Source: Deltaproteobacteria bacterium
GTDB taxonomy: Bacteria > CG2-30-53-67
Length of the DNA stretch: 64,000 bases
Assembly: GCA_013151235.1 (NCBI GenBank)
Contig: JAADIO010000046.1
Span: forward strand, 4,455 to 68,454
Reading direction: 5' to 3'
Translations under genes and position numbers: made by a program
Notes under the pieces: model-generated
Seen by the model: only the letters and a program-made list of their open reading frames with translations
Told to the model about the DNA's origin: nothing
The model's database searches: none
In this document: positions 36,190 to 45,563 of the stretch, piece after piece
Position numbering within the stretch: position 1 is the stretch's first letter
How the letters are laid out: every line of letters begins with the position of its first letter

Positions 36190-37362
36190 ATGGTGAGAAC
36201 CGGCCTTGACGAGATCCGGAGTGGACTTCCCTCCTTCCTGAAAGAAGACCGTATCGGTCTCCTGGCCCACCCGGCCTCGGTGGACTCCCGACTCGTCCAT
36301 GCCCGGGAGATCTGTTCGAAAATCTTTTCAAACCGGCTGACGGTCCTCTTTTCCCCCCAACACGGCATCTTCGGCGAACAACAGGACAACATGGTCGAAT
36401 CCGCACACGGGATCGATCCGGACCTGGGGATCCCGGTTTACAGCCTCTATTCCGAAGTCCGGAAACCGACGCCGGAGATGTTCAGCGAAATCGATACGTT
36501 GGTGGTGGATCTCCAGGATGTGGGGACCCGGGTCTATACCTTCATCTACACACTGGCCAACTGTATGGATGCGGCACGGGAGGCCGGGATCCGGATCGTG
36601 GTCCTTGACCGGCCCAATCCGATCGGCGGAATTGCCGTGGAAGGGAATCTTCTTCGGGAAGATCATTCCTCCTTCGTCGGACGATTCCCCATTCCCATGC
36701 GCCACGGCATGACGATCGGTGAACTGGCCGGGATGTTCAATAACGCCTTCGGGATCGGTTGCGATCTGGAGGTGATTTCCATGCGGGGATGGCGGCGGGG
36801 GATGTATTTTGCAGAGACCGGTCTTCCCTGGGTTTTGCCGTCGCCCAACCTTCCCACACCGGAGACGGCCCTGGTCTATCCCGGTCAGGTTCTTCTGGAG
36901 GGGACCAACCTCTCCGAAGGGCGGGGGACGACCCGTCCTTTTGAACTTTTCGGGGCGCCCTACCTCGATACGAAAAGGGCGGCGGAACGTCTGGCGGCAT
37001 ACGATCTTCCCGGCGTCATTTTCCGGGAGCACCATTTTCTTCCCACCTTCCAGAAGTGGGAGGGAACCCTCTGTCATGGGTTCCAACTCCATGTGACCGA
37101 CCGGAAGGCCTTCCGGCCTTATCGCTCGACCCTGGCCGTTCTCCAGTCGGTTTTATCCTCCTGCCCGGGGAAATTTGAATGGCGGAAGCCCCCTTATGAA
37201 TATGAGACGAAGAAGCTTCCCATTGATATCCTGACAGGCGACCCTGCCGTCCGTGAAGCCCTGGAAGGGAGGATCGATCCCGTGCGGATGGAAAGGGGAT
37301 GGGAAGAGGACCTCTCAGCCTTCCGAAAAGATCGGCGGAAGTATCTCCTCTATCCGGATTGA
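36190..37362 (+). CDS. DUF1343 protein, NamZ-like exo-beta-N-acetylmuramidase
   Basis: DUF1343 family; characterised relatives (NamZ) remove terminal MurNAc from peptidoglycan fragments. The 390-residue product shows the family motifs GLLAHPASVD, LFSPQHGIFGEQQ, VYSLY, DLQDVGTRVYTFIYTL, VLDRPNPIGG, MRHGMTIGELA, NLPTPETALVYPGQVLLEGTNLSEGRGTTRPFE and HFLPTFQKWEG. I see no convincing signal peptide, so it may act in the cytoplasm on recycled muropeptides. The start is uncertain: ATG 36190 has no strong Shine-Dalgarno, and GTG 36160 is in frame. Confidence 0.88.
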   Translation: MVRTGLDEIRSGLPSFLKEDRIGLLAHPASVDSRLVHAREICSKIFSNRLTVLFSPQHGIFGEQQDNMVESAHGIDPDLGIPVYSLYSEVRKPTPEMFSEIDTLVVDLQDVGTRVYTFIYTLANCMDAAREAGIRIVVLDRPNPIGGIAVEGNLLREDHSSFVGRFPIPMRHGMTIGELAGMFNNAFGIGCDLEVISMRGWRRGMYFAETGLPWVLPSPNLPTPETALVYPGQVLLEGTNLSEGRGTTRPFELFGAPYLDTKRAAERLAAYDLPGVIFREHHFLPTFQKWEGTLCHGFQLHVTDRKAFRPYRSTLAVLQSVLSSCPGKFEWRKPPYEYETKKLPIDILTGDPAVREALEGRIDPVRMERGWEEDLSAFRKDRRKYLLYPD

Positions 37363-37417
37363 CAACCACCCTTCTCTCTCCTTATACTGTGAACTTAATC
37401 TTCAGACCGGAGGTGCC

Positions 37418-38806
37418 ATGAAAGCATACGATGTCCTGGTGATCGGTTCGGGACCGGCGGGCCAAAAGGGTGCTATCCAGGCGGCGAAGCTGGGAAAGCG
37501 TGTTGCCGTCTTCGAAAAAGAGGCCTTTATCGGAGGAGCGGGTCTGCAGACCGGGACGATCCCGAGCAAGACCCTGCGGGAGACGGCCCTTTATTTGTCC
37601 GGTCTGAAACAGCGGTCCGTCTATGGTTTCCAGTGTATCTTGGGAAAAAACGTCCAGTTCCAGGAGCTGATGCACCGGAAGGAGACGGTTGTTCAGCGTC
37701 AGATGGAGGTCATCATCGACCAGTTTGCCCGGAACAACGTGGAGATTATCTACGGAACAGCCGTCTTTGAGGAGCCTCATATACTCCGGGTGAAAAATCG
37801 TCAGGGGGAAACGGAACGCTTCCGGGGGGAGGTGATCCTTGTTACCGTCGGCTCCCGTCCGAACCGTCCCCCGGAAGTCCCCTTCGATGGTCATTCCGTT
37901 TATGACAGTGACGGCATCCTCAAAATCGATACCATCCCCGATTCCCTGACCATCATCGGCGGCGGTGTCATCGGTTGTGAGTATGCCTCGGTCTTTGCCT
38001 GTCTCGGAACGAGGGTAACGATCGTGGAGAAGAAGGATCGCCTTCTCGGTTTTGCCGATGAGGAGATCGTGAACTCTCTTGTCTACTGGATGCGTCATGC
38101 CGGTATCGCCATGCGTCTTGGCGAGGGGGTGGACCGGATTGATGTTGAACACCCCGGACGGGTCGTGGCGCAACTGGCCGGCGGGAAACAGGTCGTCTCG
38201 GAAAAGCTCCTCTTTACCCTGGGCCGGAACGCCAACACCAAGGGGCTCGGACTGGAGGAGGTGGGAGTGAAACTCGGCAAGCGGGGACGGATCGAGGTCG
38301 ATTCGGATTACCGGACGAATATTTCCGGGATCTTTGCCGCAGGCGACGTGATCGGCGGACCCAGCCTGGCCTCCACTTCCATGGAGCAGGGACGGCAGGC
38401 CATGTGCGCCGCCCTGATGCAGGAGTGTCCGGTCACCGGAGTGGCGAACCAACTTCCCTACGGGATCTACACGATTCCCGAGATCTCCATGTTCGGCGAG
38501 ACCGAAGCCGGCCTGACGGAACAGGGTATTCCCTATGAAATCGGTCAGGCCTTTTTCAGTGAGGTCGCCCGGGGGCAGATCATCGGCGACAGTTACGGGA
38601 TGCTCAAACTCCTTTTCCATCGGGAGACGCGGAAACTTTTAGGTATCCATATCATTGGGGAACGGGCCACGGAGATCATCCATATCGGTCAGGCCGTGAT
38701 GAGCAACGAGGGGACCATTGATTATTTCGTTAATACGGTTTTTAATTATCCAACCCTCTCCGACGCCTACAAGGTGGCGGCATTGAACGGGATCAACCGG
38801 CTGTAA
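37418..38806 (+). CDS. sthA: SthA-like soluble pyridine nucleotide transhydrogenase (flavoprotein)
   Basis: Flavoprotein of the pyridine nucleotide-disulfide oxidoreductase fold; relatives of SthA move hydride between NADPH and NAD. The 462-residue product has FAD motif [15 protein letters not shown] motif [26 protein letters not shown], and a C-terminal dimerisation domain. The active-site loop reads [14 protein letters not shown], so both positions of the CxxxxC redox pair are non-cysteine (SthA usually keeps the first). A dithiol mechanism is therefore excluded, in keeping with a transhydrogenase. GGAGG (37409-37413) precedes the ATG. It follows the DUF1343 gene by 55 nt. Confidence 0.85.
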   Translation: MKAYDVLVIGSGPAGQKGAIQAAKLGKRVAVFEKEAFIGGAGLQTGTIPSKTLRETALYLSGLKQRSVYGFQCILGKNVQFQELMHRKETVVQRQMEVIIDQFARNNVEIIYGTAVFEEPHILRVKNRQGETERFRGEVILVTVGSRPNRPPEVPFDGHSVYDSDGILKIDTIPDSLTIIGGGVIGCEYASVFACLGTRVTIVEKKDRLLGFADEEIVNSLVYWMRHAGIAMRLGEGVDRIDVEHPGRVVAQLAGGKQVVSEKLLFTLGRNANTKGLGLEEVGVKLGKRGRIEVDSDYRTNISGIFAAGDVIGGPSLASTSMEQGRQAMCAALMQECPVTGVANQLPYGIYTIPEISMFGETEAGLTEQGIPYEIGQAFFSEVARGQIIGDSYGMLKLLFHRETRKLLGIHIIGERATEIIHIGQAVMSNEGTIDYFVNTVFNYPTLSDAYKVAALNGINRL

Positions 38807-38883
38807 AGAATGGCTTAACCCGTTCAGGCCGTTTCAACCGAAAAGCCCATGTGAATTTGAGGCGGCACATGAAAGGAAAGAAC

Positions 38884-39828
38884 ATGCCGGATAAAAAAGG
38901 AGAAACCGTAGAGCGGCAAGGTGTAACCCTCCATCTGAGCCGTCCCGTGGAAGAGTCTGTCCGCTGGATCGGCCAGAAAGAGATTTTGCAGCAGCTTCTG
39001 GCCTGCTGGCTGGTGGTTGACGAAAAGGATCTTCCCCTCTCCCCCCGGATCACCGGTTTCCCGGGGATCGGCAAAACCACCCTCGCCATGGCGGCTGCCG
39101 CCCTGCGGGAGCAGCCGTTATTCGTTTACCAGTGTACCAGCGATACCCGGCCCGAGGATCTTCTCGTAACGCCGGTCCTTTCTGAAGCGGGGAGGATCAC
39201 CTACCATGCCTCCCCCCTGGTCAGTGCCATGCTGACGGGTGGGATCTGTGTTCTCGACGAAGGCAACCGGATGAACGAGAAGAGCTGGGCCTCGCTCGCC
39301 TCTCTCCTTGATTATCGTCGAACGGTGGAATCGATCGTGGCGGGGATTACCCTCTCCGCCGATCCGGCCTTTCGATGCTGTGTCACGATGAACGAGGACG
39401 AGTCGACATTTGAAATCCCCGACTATATCCTCTCTCGGCTCCATCCGACCCTGGCCCTCGGGTTCCCGGAGAAGGAGGAAGAGATGGCGATTCTCCGGTA
39501 TCATCTTCCGTTTGCCGATCAGGAGATCCTCGCCATGACTGTTGATTTTCTTCATCGCTCTCACGACCTGAATCTCGATTTTTCCCCTCGCGACGGGATC
39601 CAGATCGTGCGTTATGCCATTAAACGGCTGAGCCAGGATCCCGATCACCCCCTTTCTCGGGATCGTTTCTGGCGGGAGTCCGTCGAAAAGGTTCTGGGTG
39701 AGGACGCCCTGAATATGGAAAAACTGGCGGAACGGAAAAAAGCCGCCTTTGGAGATGAACCCTCCGCCTTCGGCCTGGGGGACTTCTTCTTCGGTGAAGG
39801 GGATCCCCTGAATCCGGACAGGGATTAG
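38884..39828 (+). CDS. AAA+ ATPase (MoxR/AAA_5 type)
   Basis: A 314-residue AAA+ protein: Walker [10 protein letters not shown] (58-66), Walker B ICVLDE (121-126), sensor 1 in CCVTMNED (Asn170), an arginine in YILSRLHP, and a C-terminal helical lid. The arrangement, including the [31 protein letters not shown] segment, resembles MoxR/AAA_5 ATPases that remodel partner proteins. GGAAAG precedes the ATG. The next gene begins 3 nt after its stop. No VWA-domain partner, usual for MoxR operons, is present nearby. Its substrate is unknown. Confidence 0.85.
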   Translation: MPDKKGETVERQGVTLHLSRPVEESVRWIGQKEILQQLLACWLVVDEKDLPLSPRITGFPGIGKTTLAMAAAALREQPLFVYQCTSDTRPEDLLVTPVLSEAGRITYHASPLVSAMLTGGICVLDEGNRMNEKSWASLASLLDYRRTVESIVAGITLSADPAFRCCVTMNEDESTFEIPDYILSRLHPTLALGFPEKEEEMAILRYHLPFADQEILAMTVDFLHRSHDLNLDFSPRDGIQIVRYAIKRLSQDPDHPLSRDRFWRESVEKVLGEDALNMEKLAERKKAAFGDEPSAFGLGDFFFGEGDPLNPDRD

Positions 39829-39831
39829 AAA

Positions 39832-41658
39832 ATGTTTCGTCTCAGCCCCTCCCTGACCCTCCTGCCCGTCATTCATGAGAGTGGGGACTACGCTCTTACG
39901 GTTCGTGAGATGATTCTTGACGGCGATTACGACTGTCTGGCCGTGGCCCTTCCTCCTTCCTTCGCAGAGGGGGTCCTCCGGGGGATTGATCACTTGCCGG
40001 AGATCTCGGTCGTTGTACAAAGGGAACCGGGCGCGCAGGGTTCCATGAACTATGTTCCCATTGACCCCTGTCAGGGGATGATCATGGGGATCCGGATTGC
40101 CATGCAGGAGCGTATTCCCTGTGAGTTTATCGACCGGGAACTCGACCTCTACGAAGTTTATGAGGGCGCTTTTCCCGACCCCTACGCATTGAAAAGGGTT
40201 CCCCCCGGTCGATTCCTTGCAGCCCTTCTCCCGGCGATTGAACGACCGGCACCGGAGAGCCGGCGGACGCAGCGGATTGCCGCCATGGCCTATCGGCTCC
40301 ATCTTTTAGAGGAGCACTATCATCATGTTCTTTTCCTCTGCTCCGTTCTCGACTGGCCCTGGATCCGGGAAGCCTGGCGGGAGGGAAGGCCCTTCTCTCC
40401 GGATGAGCCGGTTCTCCCCGATGCCCGGCTTCATCGGGTCTCCGCGCGCACCCTCTTTTTCATGTTGGGCGAACTCCCCTATATCACCTACCTCTACGAA
40501 AAGAGCCGGAAAACCCTCACCTCCGATGCCAACCTCTCCATCGACGGCGTCAAGGAACTGCTCTTAGAGACGCGGCGGCGATGGGAGAGCCGATACGATC
40601 TGCAGGAGCACCATCTCAATCCTCAGGTCTTGAACCTCTACATGAAATATGTCCGGAACCTGACCCTCATGGAGCGCCGTTTTACGCCCGATCTTTATAC
40701 CCTTGCCGTGGCGGCGAAACAGATCGGGGGGGACAGCTTCGCCGTCTCTCTTGTGGAGACGTCCCGGGATTACCCCTATCAGTCTCAGGACGAGGAAGGA
40801 TACGACGTCATCCGTTTCGGGATGGAGGAGGGGGAGATGGCCGATGGCGAAGTGGTGACCCTGAAAAACAGACTGGCCGGGGAACCGAAAACCTGGCGGA
40901 CGCTTCCTCTGAAACCACAGCCGGAGGTACGAAAGCGGACGATCTGGAAACAACGCTGGAATCCCTTCGGACAGTGTTCCTGGACCCCTGAGGACAACCG
41001 GATCGAAAGCTTCAATCTCCATGTCCGGGAACAGTCGAAGGCTCTCATCGGAGAAGATCTGGCCCGGACGGAGAAGTTCGTCACCTCCGTCAAGGACGGG
41101 ATCGATATCCGGGAGACCTTGCGCCACTGGTATGCGCAGGAGATCTATGTCAAGGAGATCCCCCCCTCCCGGGGGCACATCGAGGTGGTGGTCCTGCTTT
41201 TTGAGAAGGAGGCCGATTCCGATCGTTACGCCTGGCGGCAGACCTGGTACGCCGAGCATCATGAGGAGTCGACCCTCTGTTTCTATGCCACCCCTTACCT
41301 GGGCAACCTCATCGGTCCCGGAATCGGTCAGTCAACCTATGGCGGTTGTTTCCTCCTCTTCCCTCCCCGGCCGATCCCCAACGTCTGGGAGGATTCCCGC
41401 TTCGACTTTGCCCGGACGCTGGAAGAGCGTCTGGTCGCTGGCGCACTTTTTCACTCCTCGCAGAAACTGATCACACTCGTCTCCCCCGGACCGCCTTCGG
41501 TTCGGATGCGCCGGATCGCCCGGCAGTACCGAAAAAAGATTCTTCACATCCCGCTGAGCCGTTTTTCCCTCCAGACCCTCCAGCGGCTGCGGCGGTTTCA
41601 TGTCTTGAACGGGAAGCATGTCCGGAGCTTTGCGTCGCAGTTTATAAGGGATTTTTGA
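39832..41658 (+). CDS. Unknown 608-residue protein paired with the AAA+ ATPase
   Basis: I do not recognise this family. It has no signal peptide or membrane helix. An N-terminal region (about 1-150: LTVREMILDGDYDCLAVALP, MGIRIAMQERIPCEFIDREL) resembles in layout the TraB/ChaN-like fold, as seen in DUF5682 proteins that also sit beside MoxR-type ATPases. The middle (about 150-300) is helical and contains HLLEEHYHHVLFL and FFMLGELPYITYLYEKS. The C-terminal part (about 370-608) has mixed beta/alpha sequence with many tryptophans. The 3-nt spacing to the ATPase strongly suggests one functional unit. The DUF5682 resemblance is my inference and weak. Confidence 0.6.
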   Translation: MFRLSPSLTLLPVIHESGDYALTVREMILDGDYDCLAVALPPSFAEGVLRGIDHLPEISVVVQREPGAQGSMNYVPIDPCQGMIMGIRIAMQERIPCEFIDRELDLYEVYEGAFPDPYALKRVPPGRFLAALLPAIERPAPESRRTQRIAAMAYRLHLLEEHYHHVLFLCSVLDWPWIREAWREGRPFSPDEPVLPDARLHRVSARTLFFMLGELPYITYLYEKSRKTLTSDANLSIDGVKELLLETRRRWESRYDLQEHHLNPQVLNLYMKYVRNLTLMERRFTPDLYTLAVAAKQIGGDSFAVSLVETSRDYPYQSQDEEGYDVIRFGMEEGEMADGEVVTLKNRLAGEPKTWRTLPLKPQPEVRKRTIWKQRWNPFGQCSWTPEDNRIESFNLHVREQSKALIGEDLARTEKFVTSVKDGIDIRETLRHWYAQEIYVKEIPPSRGHIEVVVLLFEKEADSDRYAWRQTWYAEHHEESTLCFYATPYLGNLIGPGIGQSTYGGCFLLFPPRPIPNVWEDSRFDFARTLEERLVAGALFHSSQKLITLVSPGPPSVRMRRIARQYRKKILHIPLSRFSLQTLQRLRRFHVLNGKHVRSFASQFIRDF

Positions 41659-41679
41659 GCGATACAGGATTAAGGGCGG

Positions 41680-41850
41680 AGGGACAAAGGCACAGACGCC
41701 AAGGGCGCGGAGAAGAACCAAAATCAAAGGCAAAAGCAATCAACCACGGGGAACACGGGGGACACGGGGAAAGGCAAAACCGGGAAAGCAATTTACCATG
41801 AAGACATGAAGGCCATGAAGAGAGGAAGGGCAAATCCCCCTCAGTTCTCC
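41680..41850. repeat. Degenerate intergenic repeat, uninterrupted copy
   Basis: A low-complexity run of purine-rich near-repeats, such as GGGACAAAGGCACAGACGCC, CACGGGGAACACGGGGG and CCATGAAGACATGAAGGCC, ending in GAGGAAGGGCAAAT. The same series (CAAAGGCACAG, CACCATGAAG, ATGAAGGG, AGGGCAAAT) occurs at about 47090-47376, where a MITE-like element interrupts it. No coding signal. It lies in the 237-nt gap between the 608-residue gene and the LysR gene. Confidence 0.6.
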
Positions 41851-41895
41851 TTCCGGAAAGAGGAGGTTGTGGTGCCCCTTATGATCAGAAAGCTC

Positions 41896-42801
41896 TCACG
41901 GCATCGGCGGTGGCGGGGATTCCTGCAGAAAGTTCAGGAAGGTCTGGGCCACGTGGGTGTGGAGCTCCTGGTCAAGCCGGATAAAGAGGAAGTTCCGGGA
42001 GAGGGGTTCATCACAGATTTCCACGGTTTTTAACGTGCCCTGCCTGATCTTCTCCCGGATCGCCCATTTCGAGACGCAGGCGGTGCCGATCCCCTTTTCC
42101 ACGGCGCTGATGATGAGGTCCGTGCTTGCCGAGGTCATCACGATGTTGAGATCCGTCGGTTTGATCTTCATTTCCCGAAGTCTGCGCTCCATCATGTGGC
42201 GGGTTCCCGATCCTTTCTCCCGCCGGATGAAGGGCTCCTTCATCAGGTCTTCCCGGGCGATACTCTTTCTCGTTGTCCAGGGGTGGTCTTTTCCCACAAT
42301 AAGGACCAGTTCATCTTCGCAGAGTTTTTCCGTGAGTACGCCGGGATAGAAGACCTGGTCTTCCACCATCCCGACTTCGATCTCTCCTTCGATCAGCGCC
42401 TTCAGGATCCCCCGGGTATTTGTGACCCGGTGATTGACATGGATCCGGGGATATTTCCTCCGAAAGGTGAAGAGGATGTCGGGGAAGACGTAACGGGCCA
42501 GGGTCGTGCTGGTCCCCACCGACAAGGTTCCCTTGACCGAGTTGGCCAGTTCGTCAACCTCTTTACGGGCGGCAGCATGGATATCGAGGATCTCCAGGGC
42601 GCGTTTTTCAAACTCCCGTCCGATCAAGGTAAGAGAAACAGCCCCCCGCTGCCGGTTGACGAGCTGGACCCCTAATTCCTCTTCGAGATTCTTGATGATC
42701 CGGCTCACGGCCGATTGGGTGATAAAGTTTTCTTCAGCGGCTCTGGAAAAATTCAACGTCTTTGCCACGCTGCAGAAGACCTTCAGACGATGATCGTCCA
42801 T
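41896..42801 (-). CDS. LysR-family transcriptional regulator
   Basis: A 301-residue LysR regulator: N-terminal winged helix (about 1-60: MDDHRLKVFCSVAKTLNFSRAAEENFITQSAVSRIIKNLEEEL form) and a periplasmic-binding-like effector domain (about 90-300) with GMVEDQVFYPG and SGTRHMMERRL. The CysB/CbbR branch is the closest in appearance, but no ligand can be inferred. GGAAAG precedes ATG 42801. It is divergent from nuoA, 187 nt apart, and could control the complex I operon, which is inference from position. Confidence 0.88.
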   Translation of the reverse strand: MDDHRLKVFCSVAKTLNFSRAAEENFITQSAVSRIIKNLEEELGVQLVNRQRGAVSLTLIGREFEKRALEILDIHAAARKEVDELANSVKGTLSVGTSTTLARYVFPDILFTFRRKYPRIHVNHRVTNTRGILKALIEGEIEVGMVEDQVFYPGVLTEKLCEDELVLIVGKDHPWTTRKSIAREDLMKEPFIRREKGSGTRHMMERRLREMKIKPTDLNIVMTSASTDLIISAVEKGIGTACVSKWAIREKIRQGTLKTVEICDEPLSRNFLFIRLDQELHTHVAQTFLNFLQESPPPPMP

Positions 42802-42839
42802 CGTATTCTTTCCGATCAAATTGAAAAAAGCCTGTCAAC

Positions 42840-42868
42840 ATACTAAAGATCAGGACTTCCGAAGTCAA
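42840..42868 (-). promoter_or_regulatory. Sigma70-type promoter of the LysR gene
   Basis: On the minus strand TTGACT (42868-42863), a 17-nt spacer, TAGTAT (42845-42840), 38 nt upstream of the start. A lone TATAAT facing nuoA lies at 42949-42954 in the same intergenic region, without a clear -35 box, which would fit an activator-dependent promoter. Confidence 0.5.
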
Positions 42869-42988
42869 TCCGAATCTGTTTGCTTATGATCTTTTCGCAT
42901 GGACGGGATCAGTTTTATGAATTTCCCTTCATCTTCCTAATATGCTTTTATAATAAATCAGGAAATAAAACAGTGTTTGAGGTGAACC

Positions 42989-43378
42989 GTGCTGTACGCA
43001 TTTGCCGGCGTTTTGGTTTTTATTCTTTTTTCCTTACTTTTTGTGCGGGGGAGTCTGTTCCTCTCTTCTCTGTTGCGGCCGAAGAGACCTACGGAGCAAA
43101 AGGAGATGATCTATGAATGCGGCGAGGATCCCGTCGGGGGCGGCTGGGTGCAGTACAACGTCCGCTTCTACATCATTGCGGTGATTTTTATCATTTTCGA
43201 CGTGGAGGTGATCTTCATCTATCCCGTCGCGATGGTTTTCCGGGAGATGATCGGGAGAGGAACGGGGCCTTACGTCCTGGGGGAACTCATCGTCTTCGTT
43301 CTGATCCTTCTGGCGGGGCTGGTCTATGTCTGGAAGAAGGACGATCTGAGCTGGGTGAAGACGATCCGCGAAGAGTAA
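42989..43378 (+). CDS. nuoA: NADH-quinone oxidoreductase subunit A
   Basis: Membrane subunit near the quinone site of complex I. The 129-residue protein has three membrane helices and the family loop YECGEDPVGGGWVQYNVRFYIIAVIFIIFDVEVIFIYP. The start is GTG 42989 behind GAGGTG. It opens the nuo operon 187 nt from the divergent LysR gene. Confidence 0.95.
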   Translation: MLYAFAGVLVFILFSLLFVRGSLFLSSLLRPKRPTEQKEMIYECGEDPVGGGWVQYNVRFYIIAVIFIIFDVEVIFIYPVAMVFREMIGRGTGPYVLGELIVFVLILLAGLVYVWKKDDLSWVKTIREE

Positions 43379-43434
43379 GGATGCCGTGAAACGGCATCCT
43401 CAACGTCTGATGGAAATTGCTGCCGGAGTGTTTC

Positions 43435-43926
43435 ATGGGATTGCTGGAAAACAAACTGCCGGAAAATGTTTTTTTTACCAAAATTGATCAGTTGACGCTG
43501 CGCTGGGGATTGCGCAACTCGCTTTGGTACATGCTCTTTGCCACGGCCTGCTGTGCGATTGAACTGATGCAGACCGGCATGTCCAGGTACGACTTCGACC
43601 GGTTCGGAATGATCCCCAGGGCTACGCCCCGGCAGTCGGATTTGATGATCGTAGCCGGGACGGTGACCTACAAGATGGCCCTGCGGATTCGCCGCCTCTA
43701 CGAGCAGATGCCGGAGCCGAAGTACGTGATCTCCATGGGAAGCTGTGCCAACTGCGGCGGCGGCTTCGTCCACAGCTACAATGTTTTGAACGGGGTGGAC
43801 AAGATTATTCCCGTGGATGTCTATGTGCCGGGCTGTCCGCCGCGGCCCGAGGCGCTGATCGAGGGCTGCCTGAAGTTGATGGACAAGATTGATCGGGAAC
43901 CGCGGCTGGTGAGGAGTGCGAAATGA
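43435..43926 (+). CDS. nuoB: NADH-quinone oxidoreductase subunit B
   Basis: Carries the terminal iron-sulfur cluster N2 that reduces quinone. The 163-residue product keeps all four N2 ligands: Cys39 and Cys40 (ATACCAIE), Cys104 (GSCANCGG) and Cys134 (VPGCPP). It starts at ATG 43435 ([11 protein letters not shown]) after CCGGAG; an upstream TTG in frame adds six residues. It overlaps nuoC by 4 nt. Confidence 0.96.
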   Translation: MGLLENKLPENVFFTKIDQLTLRWGLRNSLWYMLFATACCAIELMQTGMSRYDFDRFGMIPRATPRQSDLMIVAGTVTYKMALRIRRLYEQMPEPKYVISMGSCANCGGGFVHSYNVLNGVDKIIPVDVYVPGCPPRPEALIEGCLKLMDKIDREPRLVRSAK

Positions 43927-44393
43927 TCCGTATCGCGGAAATCGAAAAGACGATTGAGCAGGAACAGGCCGGCGGGTTGCTTCGATGTGAGAAGGAAGGA
44001 GAGTTTCCCCTCCTGTGGGTTGAAAAGGAACAGCTCGTGGCGGTTCTTCGACTCCTTCGTGACCGTTTCGATTTCGAGTCCCTCATGTGCGAGACGGCGG
44101 CCGACAAGGGGAATCATTTTGATCTGATCTATCACCTTTTCTGTACGGTCCGCAGGGAGACCCTGGTGATCAAGACGGAGGTTCCCCGCGGGAATCCGCA
44201 GGTGGAGACGGCGGAAGAGGTATGGAGCTCGGCCAACTGGTACGAACGGGAGATCTTCGATCTGTTCGGTGTGGAGTTCATCGGCCACAGTGACCTGTCA
44301 AGGATCCTGCTCCCGCCGGACTGGGTCGGCCATCCCCTCCGGAAGGACTACAGCCCGGCCGCGGAGTATCACGGCATGAAAATCGAGTTTTGA
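43923..44393 (+). CDS. nuoC: NADH-quinone oxidoreductase subunit C
   Basis: Hydrophilic arm subunit contacting NuoD. The 156-residue protein carries the family signature [49 protein letters not shown]. It is separate from NuoD here, not fused as in E. coli. It is coupled to nuoB by an ATGA overlap and lies 34 nt before nuoD. Confidence 0.95.
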   Translation: MIRIAEIEKTIEQEQAGGLLRCEKEGEFPLLWVEKEQLVAVLRLLRDRFDFESLMCETAADKGNHFDLIYHLFCTVRRETLVIKTEVPRGNPQVETAEEVWSSANWYEREIFDLFGVEFIGHSDLSRILLPPDWVGHPLRKDYSPAAEYHGMKIEF

Positions 44394-44427
44394 TGAAACG
44401 GTTTAAGACGAAACCCCGAGGTTGAAA

Positions 44428-45558
44428 ATGGCAACCGTACGATCCACGTTACGGACACAGGAAATGCTCCTCAACATGGGGCCGCATCATCCGAGTACTC
44501 ACGGGGTACTGAGGCTGATTCTCCGTCTCGACGGGGAGGTGGTGGAAGATGTTTTCCCGGATATCGGCTATCTCCACCGGGGGATCGAGAAAATCGGAGA
44601 GTCCCTGACCTACAGGCAGTTCATCCCCTACACCGACCGGGTGGAGTACCTCTCATCGATGAACGTCAATCACCTGTACTGCATGGCCGTGGAAAAACTG
44701 GCCGGGATCGAGGTGCCGGAACGGGCGGAATACATCCGGGTGATCATGGCGGAGTTGAACCGGATCATCAGCCACATCATCGGCTGCGGGGCGCTTGCCA
44801 TGGACCTCGGCGCCTTCACCCCATTTCTCTACGGCGTGGTGGAACGGGAAAAGGTGAACGATCTTTTCGAGATGACCTGCGGCCAGCGGCTGACCTACAA
44901 TTACATGAGAATCGGCGGGGTCTCGCAGGACCTGCCCGAAGGATTTGTCGGGAAGTGCAATCTCTTTCTCGACGAGATGAAGTCCCGGTGGGACGAGATC
45001 AACCGGCTCATCACCGGAAATGAAATCTTCGTGCGGCGGCTGGCGGACGTGGCCGTCCTGACCGTGGAGGACGCCTTCGGTTACAACATCACCGGTCCCA
45101 ACCTTCGTGCTTCCGGTGTGGACTGGGACCTTCGGCGGGACATGCCCTACTCGGTCTATGACCGCTTCGGTTTTGATGTTCCCGTGGGCTACGGAGAGCG
45201 GGGAACCGTCGGGGACAGCTACGACCGTTATCTCATGCGGGTCCGGGAGATCTACGAATCCCTCCGGATCGTCCGGCAGGCACTGGACGGACTGCCGGAG
45301 GGGGAGGTGCAGGCGAGGGTCCCGAAGATCTTCAAACCGCCCGCAGGTGAGGTCTATATGAGGGCGGAGAGCCCCAGGGGGGAGATGGCCGTATATATCG
45401 AAAGTGACGGTTCGGCCAGGCCTGCACGAATCAAGTTCAAGACCCCTTCGTTTAATTCTCTGGGGGTGTTCAATAAGATCTGCCGGGGACATATGCTTTC
45501 CGACCTCGTGGCCGTGATCGGAAGTTTTGACATCGTCCTCCCGGAAGTGGACAGGTGA
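44428..45558 (+). CDS. nuoD: NADH-quinone oxidoreductase subunit D
   Basis: 49-kDa-type subunit that forms the quinone pocket with NuoB. The 376-residue product begins near GPHHPSTHGVLRL and includes DIGYLHRGIEK, the conserved quinone-pocket tyrosine and histidine regions, and the C-terminal ESPRGEMAVYIESDG and RGHMLSDLVAVIGSFDIVLPEVDR. ATG 44428 follows GAGG. Only 5 nt separate its stop from nuoH, leaving no place for nuoE, nuoF or nuoG. Confidence 0.96.
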   Translation: MATVRSTLRTQEMLLNMGPHHPSTHGVLRLILRLDGEVVEDVFPDIGYLHRGIEKIGESLTYRQFIPYTDRVEYLSSMNVNHLYCMAVEKLAGIEVPERAEYIRVIMAELNRIISHIIGCGALAMDLGAFTPFLYGVVEREKVNDLFEMTCGQRLTYNYMRIGGVSQDLPEGFVGKCNLFLDEMKSRWDEINRLITGNEIFVRRLADVAVLTVEDAFGYNITGPNLRASGVDWDLRRDMPYSVYDRFGFDVPVGYGERGTVGDSYDRYLMRVREIYESLRIVRQALDGLPEGEVQARVPKIFKPPAGEVYMRAESPRGEMAVYIESDGSARPARIKFKTPSFNSLGVFNKICRGHMLSDLVAVIGSFDIVLPEVDR

Positions 45559-45563
45559 CGGAG

